Below are positions 1-12,372 of a stretch of DNA of 64,000 bases, in pieces (positions within the stretch are counted from its first letter, which is position 1; every line of letters begins with the position of its first letter). The DNA is from Balanoglossus misakiensis (lineage: Eukaryota > Hemichordata), in contig CM082584.2 of the NCBI GenBank assembly GCA_040954595.2, positions 3,100,001-3,164,000 on the forward strand, in the 5' to 3' direction. A program made the translations under genes and the position numbers. The notes under the pieces are model-generated. The model worked only from the letters and a program-made list of their open reading frames with translations. It was not told the origin of the DNA and did no database searches.

Positions 1-3000
1 GAAATGTGCCCCAGTGGCTCGACACCTGGAATCAGAAAACACTAACGATTCTACCCTATTTAGTTTGCTTTTTTCCACAAACATCTTTGACGTTTGCTTT
101 CCGCGAAAGTAGCATTCACGGTGTAACAGGAGGTTCACAGTAACCATGCGCAATAAATGGAACAGGCAACAGAGAATATGATCATAAAATAGACCCTCAA
201 TGGACGAGAATATGTTGGGGTAGTGGATCCACTTCAGTACATCAAGAGACTGAACGAGATACATGAACACACAAAACAATTATCTAAAATGTTACTATCC
301 CTGGTTAGACCCATGACTGCATATTATTTAAATACTGTAAATACTTTAAGCTATATGCTAATATCTGTCTTGTGAGTAACTGCAGCTAGCTCAGATTAAA
401 AGGTGCGCTAAAACTTCTATGGTGGGTAAATTGAATGTATGATTCATGAACGTTTTCTAAAAGTCTTGGTCTTTCGAAGATCAGCAGAAGATATAAATCA
501 GAATCAGAGCTTTTGCAGCGATTTGCCTTGAGCAATGTCACATCTCTCAGAAATGCCGGATTGCCTTACTTGTATGGGGATGCATGATTTACTGTGAAAT
601 GGTGAAAATTGTTGTTCAGTGTGAGTCGACGATTGCCATGTATTGTGCGACGTCCTTGATGTTGACTACATGTAGTGTTGTGCAATATAGCATCGTGGGC
701 GTTTTTTCGCAAAGTGCTATTCGTCTTAGTGCACGGAGCTGAAAAGTCTGATTTATGGATGGTGGGCGAGATCGCATTTCATTCTATCGAGTAGGTTAGT
801 GCTGCGGAAAGATTCTATCGCCAAAGAATAGGAATGAATCCTTCGCAAGTTTGTGGCTTGGATCGTGTCGTGAGCATGTTAATGAGTTAATGATAAGTGT
901 GAATTTTAAAAGACAGTCCACCGATTTCCAGCATTAGTGTGGTGTCGTCCGTTGAAAATTTGATATTGACCTTTCTAGGCTATAATATCGAGTAATTAGA
1001 AAGGTTTGTTGATTTTACTAGTTTCAGGCACCAAAGAATTACAATCGTGCATTTTGGCCTTCACCCTTCTATTACTGATGCGTTCGTTGTGCAGACGATA
1101 TAAGCTGAGGGGCGGGGAATAAAAACAAATCGTCGCACTCGTTTCGACTTTCGGTTAATTTCATTGTCCATTTCCTGGAACAAATCGATCGACTGAATAA
1201 ACGGGTGAATAGATGACAACTTAATTGTACGGGATCCTGCATTGCCGCTGGCCATTCAGGTTGTTTTGAAACTCGAACAGGTCATAACCGATGGCATCTC
1301 AGTGGGACATCAAACATGGTGCGCACGGCGAAGTCGGTCTGATCGGATCGGATCACAAGTATACGGTAAAATTGCATTACTAACCGCGCGCATACACCAC
1401 TGCGTAATTACGTGTAACTAGATGGATCATGTAAATGAAATCAATTTTGGAAGACGGTACGTCTACCAAATCTGTGCAAAATGCCAGCTTAATGTCACAT
1501 TCGCCAAGATGATTCGTTGTATACCTGTCTAAAGATGAACCAAAGTAATCACTGCGTATGAATGAAGAAATGTCCTCTTGGAAGTTGGAATGCCAGTTCT
1601 AATGTTCCATTAATATTCCGCGCCTGAGGGGCCACCTTCATTCAACTTGCATCCTGTCCTGTCTATAAGTCATGCAGTATTTATTCAGTGTCTGCAGATC
1701 ACTGAACTGTGTGTCACCCGTGTAAATATTTTCACTAGGTTAAGCGCAAATAACGGGATTGTCTATTTGCCAAAATAAAAGTACGCCAGGACACGTGCTA
1801 CGAACTAGATGTCTTTGACAGCGATGACTTCCTTCGTCCAACTCAAACTATGTACTTGCTCGCCATCTGTTCAATTCCTCACAGTTGAATCACGCTGCTG
1901 GCTTTTGACCCAATTTTCAAAGAGTGATTTGTCTTTTGAATAATTATGTAGTCATGCGCCATCAACACCTGCACGGCTTTCTAACTTGTCCTGTAATTCG
2001 TCACTTTGGGTCGATCTTGACTGGTGTTGCGTAACGGGAGGAACGCATAGCATTCATGACACCTGTTGCCATGCCATGTAGTCGGAGGCGGCCCCTTTTG
2101 TCATGGCTCTATTGTTTCTTGGACTTGAATTGAAAGTCTTCTTCCTTTTGAACGATGAGGAGCATTGGGCTCGTTATGATGTTGTATTGAAATCGTTTGC
2201 GTCACTCGCGGCACAACAGGTGCATACGATCTTCTTTTGGTTGCCATGATAACGTATGATTGATATTACCTTACAGGAAATAAGAATTAAGAATACATGG
2301 ACTAGTATGTCCAAGGCGTACTGTGTTACTGCCGATGGAATTAAAAAAAAACAGCTACTTTTCTTCCGCAAGATATCTTGGGAATTACTTGCGTTGTGGT
2401 GCACACCTATAACACTATCTCATACCCCCCCCCCCCCCAACGAAGTGCACGTAACCGTAAACACAATATGCATTGAGAATATTTGGTCATTTAGTGATAA
2501 ACCGGTGTGAAATACCGCCACATGTACATAACGCTTGCACGTTTTCCCTCAACCATTGAGCCTTAAGCTAAAGCGAGTTTTCTGTAAATCATTTGTCGCA
2601 GTATCACACTAGAAAGGAAAATTATGGGCATAAGTAATCGAATTGTGTTCCCGGTGTTGGAATGACAGGGGTTATTGCGTCAATGTGCTTCACCTCAAAC
2701 CATTTCAAACTGATTTATACATAATAGTGTGCGCAAATGCGCAGAGCTCATTGTTCGTAGGGCCATTGTATGGTAGAGCCCAGCCCAGTCGAAAACCAAA
2801 AGCCTTAACTCTAGCTACGTGCGCCTGCGCTACTGTTCAGTGATTTATCGAGAAGACATAAACATTCTGTTCTCACAGTTATGATGTTTATTATGCCGGT
2901 ATCGGAAAATATCCCGGGGACCTTGTGATCTCTGGGGTCGAATAACACATCATAAGAATCCATTAAATGTGACACTAATGCTTCTGTTATCGTGCTTTTA

Positions 3001-6000
3001 TTCTATCAAAACGCATAATAATGTGGAGATGATTCGGCGTGTCGAGAACACCTTACAGTATTGTGCGTGATGACGTCACTCGGCGGATTGAATGCCTATC
3101 TCCTTCTCCACTGACTGTGTATAGAACCCAGGATCGCTTTGTACATGTATAAATGGAGCCTTTTTGCACGCCACCGCCTCGCAGCTTATTTCTGCTGGGG
3201 TGGTGTATTCTTTGTTGAAGATCCTCTTCTACATTCAAATTCACACGTGTTTTTATTCTGTTCCTAGTAATCTTCCCGGGTAAGTCACCTAGAAACCCAA
3301 CCCTAATGCGACGGTGCAATGCCTCCCCGCGATTTTGTCACCAGAACTGCACGTGCGCGATTTCGTGATTCTTCTGCGAAGTGGCAGTGCGGGGTGGCCA
3401 TTACTATTTGATGTCGTTGCCCGACTTCTTCAAAACTCGGTCTCCGAGGCACGACATATGTCTTCATTCTTAGAAACATGTACGGTCATCAATATTTTTG
3501 AAAAAAAACAAATGCCAATGCGTTGCTGTGATGAACGCCAAGGAAGTCGATTGAGAAATCACGACTGCACGATCTCAGATAGAATTCCACAGGTTTCAAT
3601 GTATTCTTGTTTTAATCGAACGACTTAATTTTCAGTACCGTGGAAATGTTTCCGGGCAGTTTAAAATCGCCGAGTTTCTCAAACCAATCAAAGTCTTTCA
3701 CCTTTTTAGGCAGATAGAGAGTACGGAATTTTTAAATTCACCCCATATGAGCAATTCCGAAGATCAAAACTGTGGTCAGAGATTAGAAGCAAGGCCAGTC
3801 AAATCGATCAACTACAACTCCCAATACCTTGATTCTCTGCTACTGACGAGAAATCTTCCTAATTTCGGTGAATGGGCTTTAGAAAATAGTTGTATAACCT
3901 CCCCCAAGGGTTTTAGTTTACTTATTAAGTGACAGAGAACACTAATAAATTTATCAGGCGAAGTTAATAGATGAAAGTACCGAACTCGTTTTTACCGAAT
4001 CGCAATTGAAAGCTTCCTGTAAAACACGCACTCAGTCTGACAAATAAGAATATTAATAATACACACCCTAGACGGTCGTTTAATGAAATGTTTTTGATGA
4101 AAAACATGTCTTTATGAATATCCCTTTGTTATCGCAAGACTTGTTCTATCCCGCATGGGCCACCCATCTTCCATATTGAATTGTTTGGTTGATAATTTAT
4201 TCAAACGGTTTAATAGGGATACACCGATATCTCACTCTATTTTCAGGATGTAAACGACGGACACCAATACGAAAAAACCGGCTGAAATTCGACCCAGCAT
4301 AATGCATTTTTAATCAGAGGCAGCAGCTGAGCGCAATTTTCTCAAACCTGATACGATGCAGCCATAACATGCAACTGCATCGGCAAAACTTTACAGTATT
4401 CAGCGGGTGATCACGTCTGCTAGTAATCACCATGGCACTGCAAAGGAGACAAGACAATATTTAAAATCAAAAATGGAACGGATGAAATCACAGAGATCGC
4501 AGAAAGACACGCTCATTTCCGTTTCACTTTTAGACGTATGCGTTGCCGCTGTCAAACGCCCACCGCCTCGCCGGTGCACTTCCAGGTCGATCAACCGGCC
4601 ATGGTTGTTATGGCGATGATATCATCAAAGATGTGCTTAATATTGCTTCTTGACTGCCTCTATCAATCATAACAAGGAAGGGGATGCCATGCTGCAAGCC
4701 ATTGGGGGCGAGGGATCCCTATTGTGAAGACAGGAAAGACGCCCCAAAGATGTCATCGTGATTGATCGTTGACTTTGACGCGTGACACCCGTGTTGTAAT
4801 GGAATTCTCTGAGAGCCGAGCGTCGTGAATGCGGCGCTGATGAGGAAGTGTACGCACCACCTGTGCGTAGAAGAATAGATCATTACACCTCCAACAACAG
4901 GAGTCTTAATATCTTCACATGGGCAGTGTGTGGCGAAACGTGCATTGTGTTGACTCTCCCACCATGCACGATTCCGACGGCGTCTAGATTGCACAACACG
5001 AGATACTTCCGCCGGCGGAAATGAGGAAATTGACGACACCCAACGGAAAGACGCCCCGTGAATATGACGATCAAAACTGACGACTGGTATTTTAATTTCC
5101 TATAAAAACATAACCCAATGTATTTGTTCTCAAGCAGCTCCGACAGCGGACAGGACAAATCGTCTATTTTTCCGTTTTCATTGACCTCTCGTGACACACT
5201 CGGAAACTTCAAAAACAATATTGCCGACTATGAATTCTTAGTATTCCAACAAAATATGAAAGCATACAATAAAGCGATTAGTGCTAGGGCTTGTCTGATA
5301 AGAGTGACAACTCATAAGCATACCAGAGAGCAAGAAACAAACGGCACGAACGACTGTTTGCCTTTTAGAGTCATATAGCGCATCTCCGTGCATTAAGACG
5401 ATTTTTTTCAGGAAATGCGCGGGATTATTGGAATATACGACAGGCAGAAGCAGCTTTTGATTCAAGTCATCACTTATTACAAATCGACTTCATGCACATG
5501 TGTTCAACCCGCTCCAAACCATTCATCATGATTTTCATCTCCTCTCATCAGCGGTGAAATCCGTGTAAAGTGACAATTGATCAAATATCCTCAAGATAGC
5601 AGAGAATAATATAGACGGCCGACATTGTAAGGCGGTTGATCAGTGAGACATACTAACTTTCTTTGCTCGGGTCGAACGCATGCGCGAGTTGTTTTTTCAT
5701 TCAGCACCGCTATTTACCAGACTGTGTGTGTGTCGTTTGACAAATTGGTGCAGGTAAAAATAACTTGCGAAAACATTTGCGCAATTGCGAGAGAGAAAAA
5801 CACCACCCTTGGACTTTTTTTCACGTCTCACGTGGCAGTCACAGGAAGAACCGTGACTGTAGGTAATTACTCGAGGTGGTATCATTGACGTAGTCAACAA
5901 GCCCCAAGTTTCCCCTTACCACTCATTAAAGTAAACATATGCACAATTATAATAACTCCACAATGATTTGTCGGGCAAGAAATGATACCTGGATACCGGT

Positions 6001-7603
6001 AATAAGATCCCCTTATAGAGTTGGACATCGCGTTAATTGACATCGACGCCCTACTTGGGGCAATTATTATCCTCTAATGATAAGACGGTTGGCCATCCTT
6101 TCATCCTGTTGCTTTCCCTGTTGCCATCTTATTCTTCCGTTTGTCTTCCTCGGTGGAATATGCCCCCCCCCCCCTTCTTACATCTCTGTTCAGTCACGGG
6201 ATTGTTTTTCTCCCTATTAGAAAACCATACATTTATTGAACTCTTTTCTATTGGTTGTTTTCCTTATTAGTGGGCGGAATAGCGAGAGCCCTTTGCTTCT
6301 GTAAGGAATAAACTAAATGAATGTGAACTTCAGCGTACTGATAAGCTTAAAACTTGTTCAACTGTGTTTGGCAGATACAATAAAGCTGCAGCCTTCTGGT
6401 ACTACATATTCAGGTACATCATCGCATGTTGCAATCGCATTATCCGACCTTATCAAATGCAATGAAAGAAAATCTACTGGCTAGTAATAAAATGATTTTC
6501 TCATTCGTCTCCTTCGAATAGATATGATGGGATTATATTGTAACAATTAAGCATGTCACGTGGCGGTTGCCATGGCATTGACGGTTGAATATTCGATTTT
6601 AACTGCGGTGAAAATAAAGCAATGCCCAAGACTTATTAGAGACGAGCAGTTACTACATGTTTATTAAAAACAACAAAAACAACATCATAATCATATTCAT
6701 AAGATATTAGAGATGTTTCTGTCAGAGTTTTTGAGCTTCCATTTAGTTATATTTAATGGTTGTGTTTTATCGACTTCCCGTGACTCTTTGGAGAACAAAA
6801 GCTGACTGAAACAATACCAACGATTCTCCTCCGAGATCGAGTCGGTGGTTGCTCTGCGCATGCCCACTCGAGTAATGGTTATTCGAATGCGTGAAACAAG
6901 CTCGCTCGTCATTTGATGCACTGCCTCGATGTGAACTGCAAGTCCACCCACAATCGGAAAGAATAATGAACACGCGATTGCCTAAGTTGTGTCTGTTCCA
7001 TTCATTCAAGGCACTCAGTTGTAAACAGTTCGGCGGCTGCAGACGACGCTAGGCAACAACGCCGCTTGTGAGCGTAGGATCCTCCTAACGCATAACGCTA
7101 GCCGCACAGAGATATCACTGGACGATTATTGAATCAAACCCGAACGCGATCTGTAGCGCACTGGGATACGTATATATGATGTCAAAGACGGAATGGACAG
7201 GAGCAGTACATCGATCTTGAAGCCTATGGTAAACTTTCGTTTTTATTGGTAAAATCAGCCAAGATCATGAAGATCGCACATACAGAAGACATATTATACA
7301 AGACCGAGACAGAGAAGGGAAATGATCTATGTACGTACTGTTTATCGTGAACTGAACACCATTCAGCATTACAATTTTTTCAATGGTGGAATAAGTACGT
7401 ATTAACCTGTGTTGATGCCATTGACAACGTAATTTGTATAACTTCCTTGAAAATTTTACAGACGGGTTGTACGTTTAACTCTCCGTCCGTCGACGCGCAC
7501 GCGAATGCACTTGCCGAACGGAGTTTGCCCGTGTTACACATGACTCACTGGTTTGCTTCGCGTGTTCTTAGTGTATACATTGAAGGTGTTTCTTGTACCG
7601 GAG
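1..7603. other. Intergenic region, no gene recognised
   Basis: I found no open frame here with recognisable domains or a convincing exon chain on either strand. The open frames are short (about 110 codons or fewer), overlap on both strands and have no family signature. Poly-C runs lie near 2428-2439 and 6163-6174. The last few hundred bases are presumably the promoter and 5' untranslated region of the GPCR gene that follows, but I see no decisive core promoter motif. Confidence 0.6.
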
Positions 7604-9631
7604 ATGAATTTGTCCTTTACGGACACACATCGGGTAGACACGGACTCGCTTCATCTGGGTGTGATGGTCGTATCTGGTGTCCTGCTTGTCGTGACATTCA
7701 TAGTCGGAATTGTCGGCAACGCGCTCGTTTGCCTCAGTGTCTACAGAGCGAAATTTCTGAGGACGGCCAATAACGCCTTACTCGTCAACCTCGCCGTGGC
7801 TGACATAGCGACGTGTGCCTTTACTGTCCCGCTGGTGATCGCCATCGTGCTGACCAACGGCGTCGACCCGAGTGTCGACCTGGGCGACGGCCTTTGCGCC
7901 ACGCAGGCGTTCTTTCACACGTGCTGTAGTTGCACTCAGTTGATAACGCTGGCGGCTATCAGCGTGGAGAGATACTATGCCATCGCCCATCCTTTCAAGA
8001 CGAAGCATCGGAGAAAGCGCGTGACGGGCGGGATCGTCATCGCGTGGGCGATCGGCGTGATATTAGCTCTGCTCACAGCGGTGAAATTCAGAATCTCGCC
8101 GCTGTACACCTTATGCAAGGGAGACCGCCTGTATTATATCTCGCACGACAACACTGTGACATCCAGCTCGTCATTTATTGCCCCAATCGGGGGGATATCA
8201 CTTATCGTCATCATCGTCTTTTACACTCGCATTTGGTCGACTGTTCACAAGCATAACAAAAGCATGGATCAAGGAATTACCCCGACGACGGCGAAAAACA
8301 AAGTAGCCCCCATTCAGAAGCCCGAGGTAACCATGACGACGCACGTGGATGCTCACTCTTATGTGACAGTCCGGTTGGGTACCCCCAAAAAGATGAACGG
8401 AATTGTGGCGACACTCTCTCCCGTAAACAGTGTTGAGACCGACATGGACAAAATAGGCAAAGATGGTGTTTGCGATGCCAGTGATAGAGAAAGAGTTAAG
8501 GTTGAAAGTACCGACGTGACGAGCGGGGCTCAGTTGGCGAGTGATAGAACACAAGATTCGCCAACTTCGCAAGCGTCATTGCCAGACGTGTTGTGTACTA
8601 ATTCAGTTGACGGACATAGAAAACGGATGGGGAATTACAGGGGATCGGGGGACGGTGTAAACGCGAATCAGGAAATTAAACCCGGAGGAGTATGCGCCAC
8701 CTCGCCTGCAGTGTTGTCTGTGGACGGAGAAATTGAACCTGAACATCATGGGCGCGTTGTCAATGCCATTTCGACAGGCTGCGACGATTTCGCTGAAGAT
8801 GACGTTTTGCCGAGGGAAGCTGGGACCCATTGCCTAGGCAACGACAGACCGGTCGCAGAACGAGTTGAATGCTTCAGCGATGCGAACGAAATCGTGCAAG
8901 TGGAAAATGGCGCACGATCGAAGACTGACAGGTCCACCAAGTCAAAAGAAGACATAGAAAACACTGGTTTCCTTGACAACACCAACATCACCACGTCAGT
9001 GACTGAATTGACCCACGAAACGGTAAGTAGGGCGTCTGGGGTAGACGTTCAAAACTATCAGGGAGAACCCGCCGAAGGAACAAGCCCAGCCCAGCCGAAA
9101 ACCAGCAGAAATACCTTGGAGATCAAAAATGAACTTACTGCTAACGACACTCCAGTCTGTGTGAACGTCATCGGGCCCGAGGAGAACGCTACTAAGTCTG
9201 CCAGCGTACGTGCAAAGGCAAACGACGCAGCGATGTTGACTGTTCCCGCCGGCGGGGAACCAGTAGTGAACTCGTCGCAGGAAGAACTGTACGGTAACGT
9301 CTGCGTCATGAATACCTCAGCCAAGGAGAGAGGGAGGCGGCGCGTAGAAGCCAGGACGGCTAAGAGGGCCTGGTACATCATAGGATCGTTCATCATCTGT
9401 TGGATGCCTCTGCCTATCGTTACTCTTATCATCGCCTTTCACGGAGATTACCTGCTTCGTAAAAACTTTTTCTACGAGCTTGAGGTTTGTTCCGTTTCCA
9501 TTGCAATGTTTGGTGCTGCTTTGAACCCAGTGGTCTATGTTCTTGTAAACAAACAATTTAAAACCGAGTTCATCAAAATCTTACAAGGGTTTGCTTGTAT
9601 ATGTAACCGTAAAATGGGGTGCTGCCAATGA
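7604..9631 (+). CDS. Orphan rhodopsin-class (class A) G-protein-coupled receptor, intronless, giant third intracellular loop
   Basis: Single open frame of 675 aa from the ATG at 7604; the frame is open upstream but with no earlier in-frame ATG. Seven membrane spans are visible: TM1 about 19-46 (GN motif), TM2 56-84 (LAVAD), TM3 97-122 followed by ERY at 122-124, TM4 141-162, TM5 190-213, TM6 587-612 (CWMP, W600 and P602) and TM7 about 625-647 (NPVVY at 641-645). C98 and C171 can form the conserved TM3-ECL2 disulphide. N2 lies in an N-glycosylation sequon. The short tail is cysteine-rich, so palmitoylation is possible. Position 3.32 is His105, not the Asp of aminergic receptors, so a classical amine ligand is unlikely. 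Loop 3 spans about residues 214-586, is hydrophilic and rich in Ser/Thr/Asp/Glu, and accounts for more than half of the protein. The ligand and subfamily cannot be named from the sequence. An ATTAAA at 9929-9934 is a possible poly(A) signal. Confidence 0.93.
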   Translation: MNLSFTDTHRVDTDSLHLGVMVVSGVLLVVTFIVGIVGNALVCLSVYRAKFLRTANNALLVNLAVADIATCAFTVPLVIAIVLTNGVDPSVDLGDGLCATQAFFHTCCSCTQLITLAAISVERYYAIAHPFKTKHRRKRVTGGIVIAWAIGVILALLTAVKFRISPLYTLCKGDRLYYISHDNTVTSSSSFIAPIGGISLIVIIVFYTRIWSTVHKHNKSMDQGITPTTAKNKVAPIQKPEVTMTTHVDAHSYVTVRLGTPKKMNGIVATLSPVNSVETDMDKIGKDGVCDASDRERVKVESTDVTSGAQLASDRTQDSPTSQASLPDVLCTNSVDGHRKRMGNYRGSGDGVNANQEIKPGGVCATSPAVLSVDGEIEPEHHGRVVNAISTGCDDFAEDDVLPREAGTHCLGNDRPVAERVECFSDANEIVQVENGARSKTDRSTKSKEDIENTGFLDNTNITTSVTELTHETVSRASGVDVQNYQGEPAEGTSPAQPKTSRNTLEIKNELTANDTPVCVNVIGPEENATKSASVRAKANDAAMLTVPAGGEPVVNSSQEELYGNVCVMNTSAKERGRRRVEARTAKRAWYIIGSFIICWMPLPIVTLIIAFHGDYLLRKNFFYELEVCSVSIAMFGAALNPVVYVLVNKQFKTEFIKILQGFACICNRKMGCCQ

Positions 9632-12313
9632 ACGAGTCTTTTATAAAAAAATGGATATATTTTCATATTCCGCATATTCTCGGGATACAATTGATTTCCT
9701 GAACTGTCATTTTTAACAAATTTTTGCACAACTTTTAAATATTTGCAAAACCTGTTTCAACACATATCATACCTGTAAAACACGAGAACATTTGCGTGAG
9801 ATTTTCAAAAATGTAACCATTAAACGTCACGTGGACACTTTGGTTCCTTTGAACGGTATGCTGTCGTACGTTGTATAACTTATTGTACCCAAAGAAATTG
9901 CGCAGTGAACAGGTGAAGGAGAAGCTGAATTAAAGGTACACGGTCTACTGTACAAATTACGTCACAGTTACCATGGCAAGGTCAGATCTACATGTAGCGA
10001 ATGATGAATTTTCACGGGTGGCCACACGATATAAAAAGTACACCACGACATGGTCATATGAAAATGTCGACAGGTTCTTTAAATCATATATGGCATATGT
10101 AAATTGGATGTGATTGTATCTATGTATCTGCTACCTGGCTCTACGTGTATTTTCTTGGGCGGCGAACTCATTACAGATGTGTTGCCTGAGGGTAAGTCTT
10201 AATGATGGTAAAGATGCCCGCTGATCTGACAAATGTTTCTTTTGAAAAAAAGGTTGAAATCAGTCAAATAGCAATGTTGACGCGACCACTTGACGAGGCC
10301 ATAAAGCTAAAACATCAAGATGCTGAAAAAAGCACGAACGCGGTTAAGTACATAAGAACCCCAAATCCTATTTTCCTTACGTTTTTTGATATTGCTATCG
10401 GAATATTCCTGTCGATTCCCAACGATATTTATAGTAAACGTTTATCACAAAGTAGACAGCTACACTATAATTAACCAATTTCTTTGAAGTTACGAGGACG
10501 TTATCAAATGACACGTAAAAAATTAATAAATGTTTTATAATTAATCGTGCGAGTAATTGCCTAAATGTTACGGTCCTTTACTAAATAATTACAAGAGCTT
10601 CCCGAAACGCTGTCGTTATCAAAAGAAGATTAATATATTATTTATGAATATTTCTAATAATTCACGAGACTAATTGCTTTATAGATATTACTCATGGTAT
10701 TCTATACGATATTACATTTATTTTGTGCACACGTGTTCTTTTAATCGTGTGAATGAACTGTAGTTGTTTGATAGAAGTAACTTTCTAAGTTATGTTTATC
10801 GGTGACGTAGACTTGCCTACTCAAGTCTCTCTTTTGGTTTTGGAGAAACTGAGAGAAACCAGGCTAAAGAACTCGAACGTGTCACGGTACGAGCTCTGGC
10901 TCTCGATATATACCATACATTGTACGCACGTTCAATGGGCGATTTTTGAGTACGTGCACCGGTTTCACAATCAAGACCTAGCAGGGAGCCAATGATGACG
11001 TCAGAGCTGGTGCACTTTTTTCAGGTCTGTTGATCTGGTGTTTACTGCGAGGAGCTAGACGTCCGTGCGGATTCCCCCGGTTGCTCTGTCTTTCTGCAAA
11101 GACAAATCGCGGGTTTGTGATTGATTGATGTACTGTCTTGACGCATACCACGGCGCTGACAACACATAATGAGAAGCCCGCCTCATAAAGTAGACTCATC
11201 AATTCCGGAGGAAACCATGCATCTCAGCTGTGATTTCTAACCAGCCTCGTCCCAGCCGAATTGTTGCTTTTCGGAGCGAACACCGTCTGCTGGGTGTGAT
11301 CAAAAAGCCATGGCAATACTACGGGCGAAGTAGACGACGTGCACACAATTTAAGTGTTTCGGAACATAGAATTGAAAGTTGACATTGATTTCATAGAGAT
11401 TCAATGCAAGTATGGCATATGTCTGTCTGACTGTCTGTCCGTCCGTCCACAGACAACCAACGGCACGTCCGCATATCACATATCAGCAATAATATACAAT
11501 TTAAACCCATTCCCGCAAATTTGGCACAATGCTGGTATTATTGATGTCACCGCTGTCGCACTTGTTTCATTTAGTAGAGCACACCTAGCATCTATACACA
11601 CGCAAAAATCCCATCACATGCAAGAAGACCTACAGACAAGCACCGTTGCCACCGTTGTCACGAAATGTTCTCAGACTCGTCCACTCATCGATTACAAATT
11701 TGAGACGCCCCAACGGTAAAGAGTAGGTCGCTCATCACGTTTGCTAATTCTACGTAGGATGATCGACAAGAAAATACCAGAAGCAAAGTCGCGTTACAAG
11801 GCCTGCACAAGTCATTCAATATACCCTTTCTGCTATAGTCTGCGCGGATTTACATTCTCGCGAGAGGAGATTATATATGAAAAGTGCCGTCCTCCTTTTA
11901 ATGATTTTATCAGAGCTACATGGATTATAGTCTTATCGTTCACGTTCACAACATTTAGAGGGCAGCGTTGTATGTCAAACAGATATCAGCTCAAACAGTC
12001 AAGACGTGCTTGCCATAGCAACTGACGAAGTCATTCCGTATACTACACTAAAATGATCAAAACTGCCCGCTTCACACGAAGAAAGATTTTTATGTAGTGT
12101 GTCAAATCGCCTTCAATAAGGAACACAGAGAAGCGGATTTCATGAGTCAAAACCATCAAAAACCCATAAATCAACCAGAGATGTTTAAAGGCTTTATCTG
12201 ACGGGAATGTCATTCTGGGGATTACAATTTCAATGGGCAGCAAAGACGACAAATCAATTTGTAGTAGTGTGGGCGATTTTTAAGAGACTTCTGTAAACGT
12301 CAATCGCCGACCA

Positions 12314-12372
12314 TCTCTGTCTCTCTCTCTGTCTGTCTGTCTGTTCGTTCGCCCTCTCTCCCTCCCTCTCTC
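12314..12372. repeat. CTCT/CTGT pyrimidine-rich microsatellite
   Basis: Tandem TCTC, TCTG and CTGT units followed by CCCT/CTCC-rich sequence. It is a simple-sequence repeat in intergenic DNA with no associated gene. Confidence 0.8.

Noticed and set aside
7553-7603. Possible 17-residue N-terminal extension of the GPCR
   Set aside because: The extension would begin at TTG, not ATG. The first ATG is at 7604 and already precedes the N-terminal sequon and TM1.
10203-10474. 90-codon plus-strand frame
   Set aside because: ATG-started but unrecognised, isolated in AT-rich intergenic DNA, with no exon partners; mentioned only within the intergenic entry.
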